Shown here: positions 17,299-26,537 of the stretch, one piece after another
Layout: every line of letters starts with the position of its first letter
Numbering within the stretch: position 1 is the first letter of the stretch
Source: Rhodospirillaceae bacterium MC!
Lineage (GTDB): Bacteria > Pseudomonadota > Alphaproteobacteria > MC1
DNA: 64,000 bases
Direction of reading: 5' to 3'
Assembly: GCA_002632265.1 (NCBI GenBank)
Contig: NQOV01000005.1
Span: 212,234-276,233 of the forward strand
The notes under the pieces: generated by a model
Databases searched by the model: none
What the model saw: only the letters and a program-made list of their open reading frames with translations
What the model was told of the DNA's origin: nothing
Program-made: the position numbers and the translations under genes

Positions 17299-20200
17299 TT
17301 ATTTGAGTTCCATGTTTAAGCCTAATGCTTGTAGCTCTTTAATTAACACGTTAAATGATTCAGGAATACCTGTTTCAAAGCTTTGTTCTGCACGCACGAT
17401 AGATTCATAAACCTTAGTACGACCCGATACATCATCGGATTTAACTGTAAGCATTTCTTGAAGTGTATAAGCTGCACCATATGCCTCTAAGGCCCACACT
17501 TCCATTTCTCCGAAACGCTGGCCACCGAATTGAGCCTTACCACCTAATGGTTGTTGGGTAACAAGACTATACGGGCCGATGGATCTGGCGTGCATTTTTT
17601 CATCTACCAAGTGATGAAGTTTTAGCATATAAATATAACCAACAGTTACAGGGCGATCGAATTTCTCCCCTGTACGACCGTCATATAAATCACTTTGACC
17701 AGATGTATTTACGCCTGCTTTTTCCAGTAATCTGGCGATATCTGTTTCCTTAGCACCGTCGAACACAGGAGTGGCCATGGGAACACCTGGGCGAAGATTA
17801 TGAGATAATTCTGTGATTTCATCATCACTCATTGTATCAATATCTTCAATAACATCAGGACGCTCATAGGCGGTTTTTAAGGTAGATCTAAGATTTTCGA
17901 ACTTGCCTGTGCGTTTGGCTTCATCAAGGGATTCGCCGATCTGCTTACCAAGACCTGCGGCCGCCCACCCCAAATGGGTTTCAAGGATCTGACCAATGTT
18001 CATACGAGATGGCACGCCGAGCGGATTAAGTACGATATCCACTTGAGTACCGTCTTCTAAGAATGGCATATCTTCAAGAGGTAAAATGCGTGATACCACA
18101 CCTTTATTCCCATGACGTCCTGCCATTTTATCGCCTGGTTGTAACTTACGTTTAACCGCCACATATACTTTTACGTATTTTAAAACACCTGTCGGTAAAT
18201 CATTCCCACGTTGCATACGGGTAACTTTATCTTCAAAGTTTTTATCGATGTCTTTGATTTGGTTTGAGAAATCTTCAATGGCACTTTCAATAAAAGATTG
18301 TGCTTCATCATCTTCCACAGAAAGACCCATTAGATCAGCTTCTCTTAAGACGTCCAGATCGCTAGTCTTGATCACTGCCCCACTTCTGATTTTAGGGCTT
18401 ACGCTACTGGTAATTGTTTGGCCGTCTAGCAATGAGTACATGCGATCTCTAAATGATGAGGCGTAGATACCACGTTCATCATCCTTATATTTACTAAGTA
18501 AATCAATGGCATTTTGATCGATGGCTTTTGTACGTTCATCTTTTTCCACACCACGGCGGTTAAATACACGAACATCCACAACCACACCTTGAGTCCCAGA
18601 ATGTAGACGTAATGAAGTATCACGATAATCAGATGACTTCTCGCCGAAAATGGCACGAAGTAATTTTTCTTCTGGAGTTACTGGAGTTTCGCCCTTAGGA
18701 GTTACTTTACCCACCAAGATATCGCCAGCACTAACTTTAGCACCCACATAAACCACGCCTGTTTCATCGAGATTACGTAAAGCATCTTCGCCGACATTCG
18801 GAATATCACGTGTGATTTCTTCTTCGCCTAATTTAGTATCACGAGCCATGATTTCCAGCTCTTCAATGTGAATTGAAGTGAAGACATCATCACGGGCAAT
18901 ACGTTCAGAAATTAGAATCGAATCCTCGTAGTTATAACCATTCCATGGCATGAAAGCCACAAGAACATTACGCCCTAAAGCCAATTCGCCCATGTCTGTA
19001 GAAGATCCGTCGCCGATAATATCGCCTGCGGTAATCATATCCCCAACCATTACTAGTGGTTTTTGAATAATACATGTGTTTTGGTTAGAACGCTCGAATT
19101 TCATTAGCTTGTAGATATCAACGCCGTCAGATTGCCCCTGTTCATCAAGAACACGAACCACAATGCGGTTAGCGTCAACCTGTTGGATAACACCCGAACG
19201 CTTAGCAATAATGGTTACACCACTATCACGAGCCACAGTTGCCTCCATACCAGTACCGACAAACGGTGCTTCGGCTTTAAGTAAAGGCACGGCCTGACGT
19301 TGCATGTTCGCTCCCATTAAGGCACGGTTAGCATCATCGTTTTCTAGGAATGGAATTAAGGCAGCGGCCACAGATACAATCTGTTTAGGCGATACATCAA
19401 TGTAGCGAATATCTTCTTTAGGAACCATCATAAGCTCACCAGCTTTACGACAATTCACAAGATCATTAGCGAATTCCCCTTCGCCATTTAGTAAAGCGTT
19501 TGCCTGTGCGATATTGTAACGCCATTCTTCTATAGCCGATAAATAATCAACTTCTTTAGTAACTTTACCGTCCACCACACGGCGGTACGGAGTTTCAATG
19601 AATCCGTATTTATTCACACGCCCAAAGTTAGCAAGCGAGTTGATTAGACCAATATTCGGACCTTCAGGAGTCTCAATGGGACAAATACGTCCATAATGGG
19701 ATGTATGCACATCACGCACTTCGAAACCTGCACGTTCACGAGTCATACCACCGGGTCCTAAGGCAGAGAATCTACGTTTATGGGTTACTTCACTTAAAGG
19801 ATTAGTTTGATCCATAAATTGCGATAATTGCGAAGAGCTAAAGAACTCTAGAACGGCCGCAGATACGGGTTTGGCATTAATTAAATCATTGGGCATTGCT
19901 GATTCTAAATCAGCACTATTGATTCTTTCACGGACGTTACGTTCCATACGAACCAAACCAACACGCAATTGATTTTCCATCAGCTCGCCCACAGAACGCA
20001 CACGACGGTTACCTAAATGATCAATATCATCGATTTCGCCATAGCCATCACGTAATTCGTGCAGTGTTTTCACTGTGCGGAAGATATCTTCAGGAGTTAA
20101 GGTATATTGTTTATCTTCAATTTCCTTTTGTTCGCCCACATTTAAGCGTACATTCATTTTCATACGCCCAACAGTTGATAAATCGTAAAGATTTTCATTG

Positions 20201-21444
20201 AAGAAAGTATCATTTAATTGTACTTCTGCGATTTCAATTGTCGGAGGATCACCAGGACGTAACATTCTATGAATATCAAGTAACGCTTCTTCACGGTTAT
20301 TATTTTTATCCGCTGATAGGGTTTCACGGATGTACCCGCCTGTATTTACCCAATCGATTTCCAAGAGATCCAATTCGCTTACGCCTGCTTTTTCAAACAA
20401 GTTTTTGCCTTCGCTATCCAGTTCGAAATATTCAGGAGTAATTTCATCGCCAATATGCAGTAAGATTTCGCCAGTTGTGTTATTCATCACATCTGATCCC
20501 ACATAACGACGAACAATATTAGTACTATCAACTAGCAATTCAGTTACGCCAGACTCGGCCCACTTTTTCAATGCTCGTTTAGTGATTTTTTTACCTGATT
20601 GCAATAGTGTTTCGCCTGTTTTAGCGTCCACAATCGGATTAACCACACGATGACCAATTAGATCAAGATCAGCTACTTTAACTACCCAACCTTTTGCTGT
20701 GTATGTATAATTTGCGATATTATAGAAATAATTTAAGATTTCACGTTTAGAATATCCACGCTCTTCGCCGTCCTTATGATCTGGTTTATCTAGGGCATAT
20801 AAAAGAGTGGTAACAGGTAATTTACTACGGCGATCAATGCGGACATTTAAAATATCTTTACTATCGAATTCAAACTCCAACCAAGAGCCACGATAAGGGA
20901 TCACACGTGCAGAATATGACGGAGTAGCACTCACGCCAGTTCCTTTAGTACTATCGAAGAACACCCCAGGAGAGCGGTGCATTTGCGAGATAATAACACG
21001 TTCAGTTCCGTTAATGATGAATGTTGCGTTATCTGTCATCAATGGCACATCGCCGATATAAACTTCTTGCGCACGAATCTCTTTAATTGTTTTTGCCCCT
21101 GTATCTTCATTGATTTCATACACGGTCAATGATAATGTTACACGCACAGGAGCGGCAAATGTAGCTCCACGTTGGCGACATTCTACCACATCGTATTTAG
21201 GTTCATCAAAATCGTATTTGACAAATTCTAAAACGGCCTCGCCATTGGAAGAAGATATGGGAAAGATAGAATTAAAAACTCCTTCTAATCCACGATCTTT
21301 ACGCTCGTCAGATTGAGTATCAAATTGTAAAAATCCTGCATAAGAATCCTTTAATACGCTAATTAGATTAGGCATTGGGATTACTGGAGTAATTTTTTCG
21401 AATGTTTTTCTTATACGTTTACGCTCGGTATATGTGCGATTCAT
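17299..21444 (-). CDS. rpoB: DNA-directed RNA polymerase subunit beta
   Basis: The 1381-aa beta subunit. The rifampicin pocket reads [22 protein letters not shown] then [15 protein letters not shown], with key residues as in sensitive enzymes apart from Phe before the S531-equivalent. Further landmarks are [16 protein letters not shown], the [12 protein letters not shown] segment, [17 protein letters not shown] and the C-terminal [29 protein letters not shown]. The gene is the first of its unit here: upstream lies the divergent cmk, not rplJL. The ATG is preceded by a GAGGG-type site. A long gap with a hairpin separates it from rpoC. Confidence 0.99.
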   Translation of the reverse strand: MNRTYTERKRIRKTFEKITPVIPMPNLISVLKDSYAGFLQFDTQSDERKDRGLEGVFNSIFPISSSNGEAVLEFVKYDFDEPKYDVVECRQRGATFAAPVRVTLSLTVYEINEDTGAKTIKEIRAQEVYIGDVPLMTDNATFIINGTERVIISQMHRSPGVFFDSTKGTGVSATPSYSARVIPYRGSWLEFEFDSKDILNVRIDRRSKLPVTTLLYALDKPDHKDGEERGYSKREILNYFYNIANYTYTAKGWVVKVADLDLIGHRVVNPIVDAKTGETLLQSGKKITKRALKKWAESGVTELLVDSTNIVRRYVGSDVMNNTTGEILLHIGDEITPEYFELDSEGKNLFEKAGVSELDLLEIDWVNTGGYIRETLSADKNNNREEALLDIHRMLRPGDPPTIEIAEVQLNDTFFNENLYDLSTVGRMKMNVRLNVGEQKEIEDKQYTLTPEDIFRTVKTLHELRDGYGEIDDIDHLGNRRVRSVGELMENQLRVGLVRMERNVRERINSADLESAMPNDLINAKPVSAAVLEFFSSSQLSQFMDQTNPLSEVTHKRRFSALGPGGMTRERAGFEVRDVHTSHYGRICPIETPEGPNIGLINSLANFGRVNKYGFIETPYRRVVDGKVTKEVDYLSAIEEWRYNIAQANALLNGEGEFANDLVNCRKAGELMMVPKEDIRYIDVSPKQIVSVAAALIPFLENDDANRALMGANMQRQAVPLLKAEAPFVGTGMEATVARDSGVTIIAKRSGVIQQVDANRIVVRVLDEQGQSDGVDIYKLMKFERSNQNTCIIQKPLVMVGDMITAGDIIGDGSSTDMGELALGRNVLVAFMPWNGYNYEDSILISERIARDDVFTSIHIEELEIMARDTKLGEEEITRDIPNVGEDALRNLDETGVVYVGAKVSAGDILVGKVTPKGETPVTPEEKLLRAIFGEKSSDYRDTSLRLHSGTQGVVVDVRVFNRRGVEKDERTKAIDQNAIDLLSKYKDDERGIYASSFRDRMYSLLDGQTITSSVSPKIRSGAVIKTSDLDVLREADLMGLSVEDDEAQSFIESAIEDFSNQIKDIDKNFEDKVTRMQRGNDLPTGVLKYVKVYVAVKRKLQPGDKMAGRHGNKGVVSRILPLEDMPFLEDGTQVDIVLNPLGVPSRMNIGQILETHLGWAAAGLGKQIGESLDEAKRTGKFENLRSTLKTAYERPDVIEDIDTMSDDEITELSHNLRPGVPMATPVFDGAKETDIARLLEKAGVNTSGQSDLYDGRTGEKFDRPVTVGYIYMLKLHHLVDEKMHARSIGPYSLVTQQPLGGKAQFGGQRFGEMEVWALEAYGAAYTLQEMLTVKSDDVSGRTKVYESIVRAEQSFETGIPESFNVLIKELQALGLNMELK

Positions 21445-21749
21445 AGAAACCCTCTATAATATAATTTAATCATAATTTATAATTTACATGCCGTACATTG
21501 CACGCTATAAATTACTTTAAACTAAAAAATGAGATTCGCTTTTAGGTTTTCGGAAGTACGGATTCCCATATTATAAAAGCAATAAAAACATAACTTAAGT
21601 ATATGTTTTAGCATGTGAAAACATATTTCTTAAGGATATTTTAATAATCATATGCACGTATTATACTATTTTTGTATTGAATATACAAGTAAAAAGTTAT
21701 ATAATATTATTAAAGTTATATATATCACTCATTCATAAGGCAAAAAAGC
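21445..21749. other. Divergent promoter region between rpoB and cmk
   Basis: A 305-bp AT-rich region containing the cmk promoter (21677-21705) and, on the minus strand, a TATAAT-like box at about 21570-21575 that could belong to an rpoB promoter, though its -35 is weak. No rplL or other ribosomal protein gene is present. Confidence 0.5.
21677..21705 (+). promoter_or_regulatory. Sigma-70 type promoter of cmk
   Basis: TTGAAT at 21677-21682 and a perfect TATAAT at 21700-21705 with a 17-bp spacer, 45 bp before the ATG. Confidence 0.7.
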
Positions 21750-22385
21750 ATGATCATAACAATCGACGGAACAGCAGGTTCAGGCAAAGGCACATTAGCT
21801 AAAAGTATAGCAAAAGAACTTAATTGTGTATATTTAGATACAGGATTATTATATAGAGCTGTGGCCAAAAGTTTACTACAAAATAATATCGACCCCAAAA
21901 ATCAAGAGCAAGCCATAAAGCACGCACAAAATTTGGATTATAGTTTACTAGAATCTAAAGATCTAAGAACAGAAGAAGTCTCAAATGGAGCATCGATCGT
22001 CGCATCCATTGGCGAAGTTAGAACTGCTTTACTGGAATATCAACGTAATTTTTCCAAGAATCTGCCCAAAGATCGTACAGGCGTAGTCTTAGATGGACGT
22101 GATACAGGATCTGTCGTCTGTCCTGACGCTGATGTAAAATTTTTCATCGATATTCCAGTAGAAACACGTGCAAGAAGAAGAGTAGAGCAATATACAGAAA
22201 ATAACATCCAAACCAATTACGATGAGATTCTACAAACCATGAAAGAACGAGACGCACGAGACGCAAGCCGAGATGTAGCTCCCATGATCGCCCCAAAAAA
22301 TGCCCTAATTCTAAAAGATCCGACCCTAACCATAGAAGAAACAAAAAACCTAGCCCTAAACCACATCAAAACCACAATGCAATAG
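21750..22385 (+). CDS. cmk: Cytidylate kinase
   Basis: A 211-aa cytoplasmic kinase that phosphorylates CMP and dCMP with ATP. The P-loop IDGTAGSGKGTLAKSIA is at residues 4-20, the substrate loop YLDTGLLYRAVA follows, and LDGRDTGSVVCPDADVKFFID and the lid region RDARDASRDVAPM are typical. In many proteobacteria cmk precedes rpsA; here it is alone and its stop lies 5 bp from the convergent Sel1 gene. Confidence 0.96.
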   Translation: MIITIDGTAGSGKGTLAKSIAKELNCVYLDTGLLYRAVAKSLLQNNIDPKNQEQAIKHAQNLDYSLLESKDLRTEEVSNGASIVASIGEVRTALLEYQRNFSKNLPKDRTGVVLDGRDTGSVVCPDADVKFFIDIPVETRARRRVEQYTENNIQTNYDEILQTMKERDARDASRDVAPMIAPKNALILKDPTLTIEETKNLALNHIKTTMQ

Positions 22386-22390
22386 AAAAT

Positions 22391-23248
22391 TTAATGTTTT
22401 TCTAGAGAGAGTTTGTGCATTTCTTTTACGATTCGGTTGGAAAATATTTGGGCGATTTGGATGTCTTTTTTGCTCATATGTTTGAATGCACCTTGTAAAA
22501 TGGCGGTGGCTTTCTTTTTTTCCCCGAGATCGTATAAAACGGCGGCCCAAGCTGACGCACGTTTGTAATCAATGGGTGTATACTTGCCTTGGTAATAATT
22601 TATGGCTAAGAAGTATATGGCTTCTTGATTGAATAATAAAGCACTTCGAGTAAAATATTCGATGCCGTATTTTACGTTATTTTCTAGGGTTTTATCTTTA
22701 AAATATAATTCTCCTAGAATTTGTAAGGCGGTGGGGTTTTGAGCTAGGGATTTTACACTTAATAGCTTGATAGCTTGAGCATTATCTTTCTTATCTATGC
22801 TGATAATCGCAAGCCCTATATTGGCAGTAGGATCGTGTTTTTTACTGGCACGATGTAAAAAAATCATAGCCTGTTTCATATTCTTAGCCACGCCCTTACC
22901 CTGTAAATAATACAAAGCAACCAGAGATTCCGCTTGAGTATAACCCAACTTAGCCGAGCGTAAAATTAAAGGATAGGATTTCTTATAATCAGGTTCATAA
23001 AGCCGACCAAGAGCATATAAAGCCTTGGGATTTTTATTGTTGGCTATTTTCTTAAGGTTAATAATTTCCAATTGCTTTTTAGTATATTTATTTTTTGATG
23101 TTTTCTGTGATGTTTTGTGATTAATATTATTACCTGCAAAACTTACGCTAGTAAAGACGCATAAAAAACACAAGACATATATCAAACCATATATAAAGCC
23201 ATATATAAATCTGTGAGTAATATTTTTTGTTATGGTGATAAAAATCAT
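22391..23248 (-). CDS. Exported Sel1-repeat protein
   Basis: A 285-aa protein with an N-terminal hydrophobic segment (about residues 13-38, ending SVSFAGNN) consistent with a signal peptide. The rest is built of Sel1/TPR-like helical pairs, for example ALYALGRLYEPDYKKSYPLI, AESLVALYYLQGKGVAKNMKQA and AIYFLAINYYQGKYTPIDYKRA. Such proteins usually mediate protein contacts in the envelope. It is monocistronic and convergent with cmk. The partner is unknown. A second Sel1 protein, a lipoprotein, lies at 29272-29844. Confidence 0.8.
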   Translation of the reverse strand: MIFITITKNITHRFIYGFIYGLIYVLCFLCVFTSVSFAGNNINHKTSQKTSKNKYTKKQLEIINLKKIANNKNPKALYALGRLYEPDYKKSYPLILRSAKLGYTQAESLVALYYLQGKGVAKNMKQAMIFLHRASKKHDPTANIGLAIISIDKKDNAQAIKLLSVKSLAQNPTALQILGELYFKDKTLENNVKYGIEYFTRSALLFNQEAIYFLAINYYQGKYTPIDYKRASAWAAVLYDLGEKKKATAILQGAFKHMSKKDIQIAQIFSNRIVKEMHKLSLEKH

Positions 23249-23336
23249 GGGCGTATCCTGTATCCTGACAGTAAAAAGAAAAACATGGCTAAAATATAAA
23301 TTTTAACCATGCTTTATGACTTTGAAGATCTAAGTT

Positions 23337-24710
23337 TTAAGATAATGTAAATAAGATCTCTTCTGATGCTGTAACTTGTTCGTTATACTTAACACCTTTC
23401 ATGGTCAGATTATTTGATTTAGAAATAACCACAGGTATAACAGTATCAACATCTGTATCTTGTAGTTTTTTCAATTCAAACTTCAATAAGGGATCGCCCT
23501 TTTTAACAATTTGTTGATTATTAACTAAAACATCAAAATACTCACTATTGGAATGAATAGTATTAAGACCCACATGTAGCAGTACAGTTATACCGCACGG
23601 AGATTTCATATATAAAGCATGTTTCATACTTTTAGAAAGTGATATCTCGCCATCAAATGGAGCATATAAAGTATCGCCCGTGGGTTGAATGGCCACCCCT
23701 GATCCTAAAACATGCTTACTAAACACTTCATCATTTACCGAGCTTAGCCTTACAATAGTACCAGTAATAGGAGCATAAATTGAACAAGCTTCCTTGCATT
23801 CTTTAGTATATACTCGCTCTAGTACGCCAATGCCGATATTCTGATTATCAAAAAGACTATCATCATCATGATCTATAAGTGTTTTTTGAATATCTTCATC
23901 GTTGAGATTATTAAGGATCTTTGCGAATAAATCAGTACACTGACCAAGATATAAAGTATAATGCCTTTCATCAGAAGTGATATTTACAGGATTAAGATCC
24001 CTTAATTCTTCTTCATTCACAAGATCCATGTTGTTGATTGAGAAACTAATATGGGTGATATCGCCAATCATTCTGCCGATGTTTGAACGTCCACCTAAGG
24101 CATTCATATATTGGCAAGCTGTACGGAAGAAATCCTTTACAATTGCGGTTTCAATGGGCTTAGTAATATATTGAGCCACTTCGCCCATATTAATACGGAT
24201 TCTATTATGATCAAAGATAATAGTGTCCTTAGCTCCGTATCCTTGTAGGATACCCTCATGTAAAAGAGTAACATCTTCGATACTAACAAAAATATTCTCA
24301 TCTAGAATGTAGAAAGAATATAAATTACGCCAACCACCAAGGGCTTTTAAAATATCGCCCCCTGATTTTGATAGTTTATACGCCTTATCAAAATTCGGCA
24401 ACTGGTTAGATTGCTCCACAAGATGAGAAACATCCATATTAAATTCGATATACAAAGATTCTTTATCGTGGCGTTCAATGCTTACAAGCTTTAAGCGTTT
24501 AAGATAATAATCATCAATTTTTGTATCTTTCTTACAAGAAACAATTATGGTGTTTGGTTTATCGCTTTTTAGAGCGAGAATATTTGTTTGCGAGCCTAGC
24601 CCTTTAGTAAAATCACGTAAAAAGGAGTACTCATGGCTATTATCATAAAAATCCTTTTTATTGGTTTCCAAGACATCCAAGCCATTGCTAATAATATTAT
24701 ATAGAGACAT
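23337..24710 (-). CDS. PTS-like protein: three Cys-less EIIB-like domains fused to EIIA-Glc
   Basis: A 457-aa soluble protein with no membrane segments, so no EIIC. The C-terminal domain (about 309-457) is a clear EIIA of the glucose family: IYAPITGTIV, GSGVAIQPTGDTLYAPFDGEI, and both conserved histidines, H364 (KHAL) and the phospho-acceptor H379 (LLHVGL). Upstream are three EIIB-like units opening with the family's LG(G)xxN(I/L) signature: about 29-100, 112-185 and 194-268. Aligned without gaps to the E. coli EIIB-Glc motif (ALGG...DACITRL) from memory, the phosphorylated Cys is Asp50, Leu136 and Asp217. The protein should accept phosphate from HPr but cannot pass it on in the normal way, which suggests a sensor or regulatory role. 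No other PTS gene is nearby. Confidence 0.82.
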   Translation of the reverse strand: MSLYNIISNGLDVLETNKKDFYDNSHEYSFLRDFTKGLGSQTNILALKSDKPNTIIVSCKKDTKIDDYYLKRLKLVSIERHDKESLYIEFNMDVSHLVEQSNQLPNFDKAYKLSKSGGDILKALGGWRNLYSFYILDENIFVSIEDVTLLHEGILQGYGAKDTIIFDHNRIRINMGEVAQYITKPIETAIVKDFFRTACQYMNALGGRSNIGRMIGDITHISFSINNMDLVNEEELRDLNPVNITSDERHYTLYLGQCTDLFAKILNNLNDEDIQKTLIDHDDDSLFDNQNIGIGVLERVYTKECKEACSIYAPITGTIVRLSSVNDEVFSKHVLGSGVAIQPTGDTLYAPFDGEISLSKSMKHALYMKSPCGITVLLHVGLNTIHSNSEYFDVLVNNQQIVKKGDPLLKFELKKLQDTDVDTVIPVVISKSNNLTMKGVKYNEQVTASEEILFTLS

Positions 24711-24820
24711 AAATACAATCCTAACATTTCTATAGTTAATTCGATTCGTTTATTATTATTATTAACCTTATACTAACATAATTAAAAGCAAAATACAACA
24801 ATATAGTAAATTTATCTCAT

Positions 24821-24856
24821 AAAAAATAGATCTTAGTTTTATAAGATCTATTTTAT
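24821..24856 (-). terminator. Terminator downstream of dmsC
   Basis: Stem AAAATAGATCTTA / TAAGATCTATTTT around a short loop, with a run of T on the minus strand, lies 34 bp after the dmsC stop. Confidence 0.8.
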
Positions 24857-24889
24857 TTACAAAAAAAAGTTATTTTACAATTATTTTTT

Positions 24890-25804
24890 TTACATAATTT
24901 CGGTATTTTTCAAAGCGTAAAAAATATCACGTGAAATAAATAGACCAATCACAACCAATATGAATGCAACAATCATTAACATACTCGGTTTTTGCGAAGA
25001 AAATGCACGAATGAAATTAAAAGAAAAATCAATACAAGCAACTAAAATACCTATGGCAATCAGCCAATTACTTAAACTTAACTGTGTAAGATATCCGTAA
25101 ATATTATGTGAAACTTCGCCACTTACATTTGCCAAATAAAATTCAAAGTTTGGTTGATAAATAAAAGACAGTAACAAACCAATTATCATCACTCCAAAAG
25201 CTGTAGCATACATGGATTTAGTACTTAAGATATTACTACCAGTCGTATGTATTTGAGCAAGTACAATAATAGCAGATAACAAACCACCAAGCATACAAAC
25301 CGCACTTAAAAAACGCATGAATGTATAACCAAAAGCCCAAGCGGGATTGGTTTGGACCATTTGTCCGTAAAAGCTCGACATAAATATCAAAGCAAGCAAG
25401 CCGAGAATCGGTGTAATGAGCAACAGGATTCTTGCTATGGGTAATCTAGTAAGAAATATCATAATTAAAAAAGAACAACCAGTAAAAGCCGAACAGAATA
25501 TCACTTCTCTAGGTAATGCTGTGGAAAATACACGCCCTAGAATGTAGAATCCATGTAATTGATCGCCTAAATGAATTGTACTTGAAATAATAGCAAGTAA
25601 ACCCAGTAAGAAAGCAAGACCATATACTCGACGAATCAAAGTTGTATTCATTTTGCCATTTTCTGTGATATTCAAAGATTTATTCAAAGGAGTTTTCGCA
25701 AAAACAAAAAGCAACGATACCACAAGACTTAAACCTAAAGACGCTTGCATTAATAGGGTAAAGATGATCAATGGTGTTTCATGTAATGTAAAAGAGTGTT
25801 CCAT
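24890..25804 (-). CDS. dmsC: DMSO reductase membrane anchor subunit DmsC
   Basis: A 304-aa integral membrane protein with about eight hydrophobic segments that anchors the DmsAB dimer and oxidises menaquinol or ubiquinol. It opens with HSFTLHETPLIIFTLLMQASLGLSLV, typical of DmsC, and contains RVFSTALPREVIFCSAFTG. Its ATG overlaps the dmsB stop (TAATG), so translation is coupled. A terminator follows. Confidence 0.92.
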   Translation of the reverse strand: MEHSFTLHETPLIIFTLLMQASLGLSLVVSLLFVFAKTPLNKSLNITENGKMNTTLIRRVYGLAFLLGLLAIISSTIHLGDQLHGFYILGRVFSTALPREVIFCSAFTGCSFLIMIFLTRLPIARILLLITPILGLLALIFMSSFYGQMVQTNPAWAFGYTFMRFLSAVCMLGGLLSAIIVLAQIHTTGSNILSTKSMYATAFGVMIIGLLLSFIYQPNFEFYLANVSGEVSHNIYGYLTQLSLSNWLIAIGILVACIDFSFNFIRAFSSQKPSMLMIVAFILVVIGLFISRDIFYALKNTEIM

Positions 25805-26493
25805 TATTTATCTCCTGTTATAATTAGCGGACTAACGGCATCTTCAACCTTTTGTTGCGGATTCGGAGCAGTTAGATTGCCCTCTTTATCCCCCGATGGC
25901 TTAGCCTGTGGCGATGGTTTAATTACTAAATTAGGCCCTGTAATAGAACTACTAACTAAAGGAGCAACGCCAGCCACATTACCATATTTTTTACGTAGTT
26001 CTGAAATTTCGCCCACTTCTAGCACACGATCAGGACAAGCCTCTACACAAATGGGTTGTTTATTTACTTCTAAACGTTCCACACACATATTACATTTATC
26101 CATATGTCCAGTGGTTTCGTTAAATTGTGGTGCACCATAAGGGCAAGCCATTTCACAACTTCGGCAACCGATACACTTATCATGATTAACCACAACGATA
26201 CCATCTGATTCTCTCTTGTGCATTGCCCCAGTCGGACAAACTTTCGTACAAGCAGGATCCGTACAATGATTACACGATATTGAAGTATAATAAGCAAATA
26301 CGTCATTAGTATAATTACCGTCGCCATCTTCTTGCCAAGTACCGCCTTCATATTCATAAACACGGCGGAAGTTCTGCCCTACTTTTGTTTTAGTTGCTAC
26401 ATTTAAATGTTTATAATCTTTACATGCCATTTGACAAGTTCTACAACCAATACATTTACTTTGGTCAACGAAAAATCCAAATTGTTTTCCCAT
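25804..26493 (-). CDS. dmsB: DMSO reductase iron-sulfur subunit DmsB
   Basis: A 229-aa electron-transfer subunit with four cysteine clusters for [4Fe-4S] centres: CIGCRTCQMACKDYKHL near the N-terminus, CNHCTDPACTKVCPTGAM, CIGCRSCEMACPYGAPQ and CNMCVERLEVNKQPICVEACP. The last 60 residues (from about SSSITGPNL) form a hydrophilic tail rich in Pro and Lys, as in E. coli DmsB, though the sequence is its own. It lies 44 bp downstream of dmsA and overlaps dmsC by one base. Confidence 0.95.
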   Translation of the reverse strand: MGKQFGFFVDQSKCIGCRTCQMACKDYKHLNVATKTKVGQNFRRVYEYEGGTWQEDGDGNYTNDVFAYYTSISCNHCTDPACTKVCPTGAMHKRESDGIVVVNHDKCIGCRSCEMACPYGAPQFNETTGHMDKCNMCVERLEVNKQPICVEACPDRVLEVGEISELRKKYGNVAGVAPLVSSSITGPNLVIKPSPQAKPSGDKEGNLTAPNPQQKVEDAVSPLIITGDK

Positions 26494-26537
26494 AATTTTA
26501 TTTCCTTGAGTTGAAATTATTAAATAATTACTTAAAG

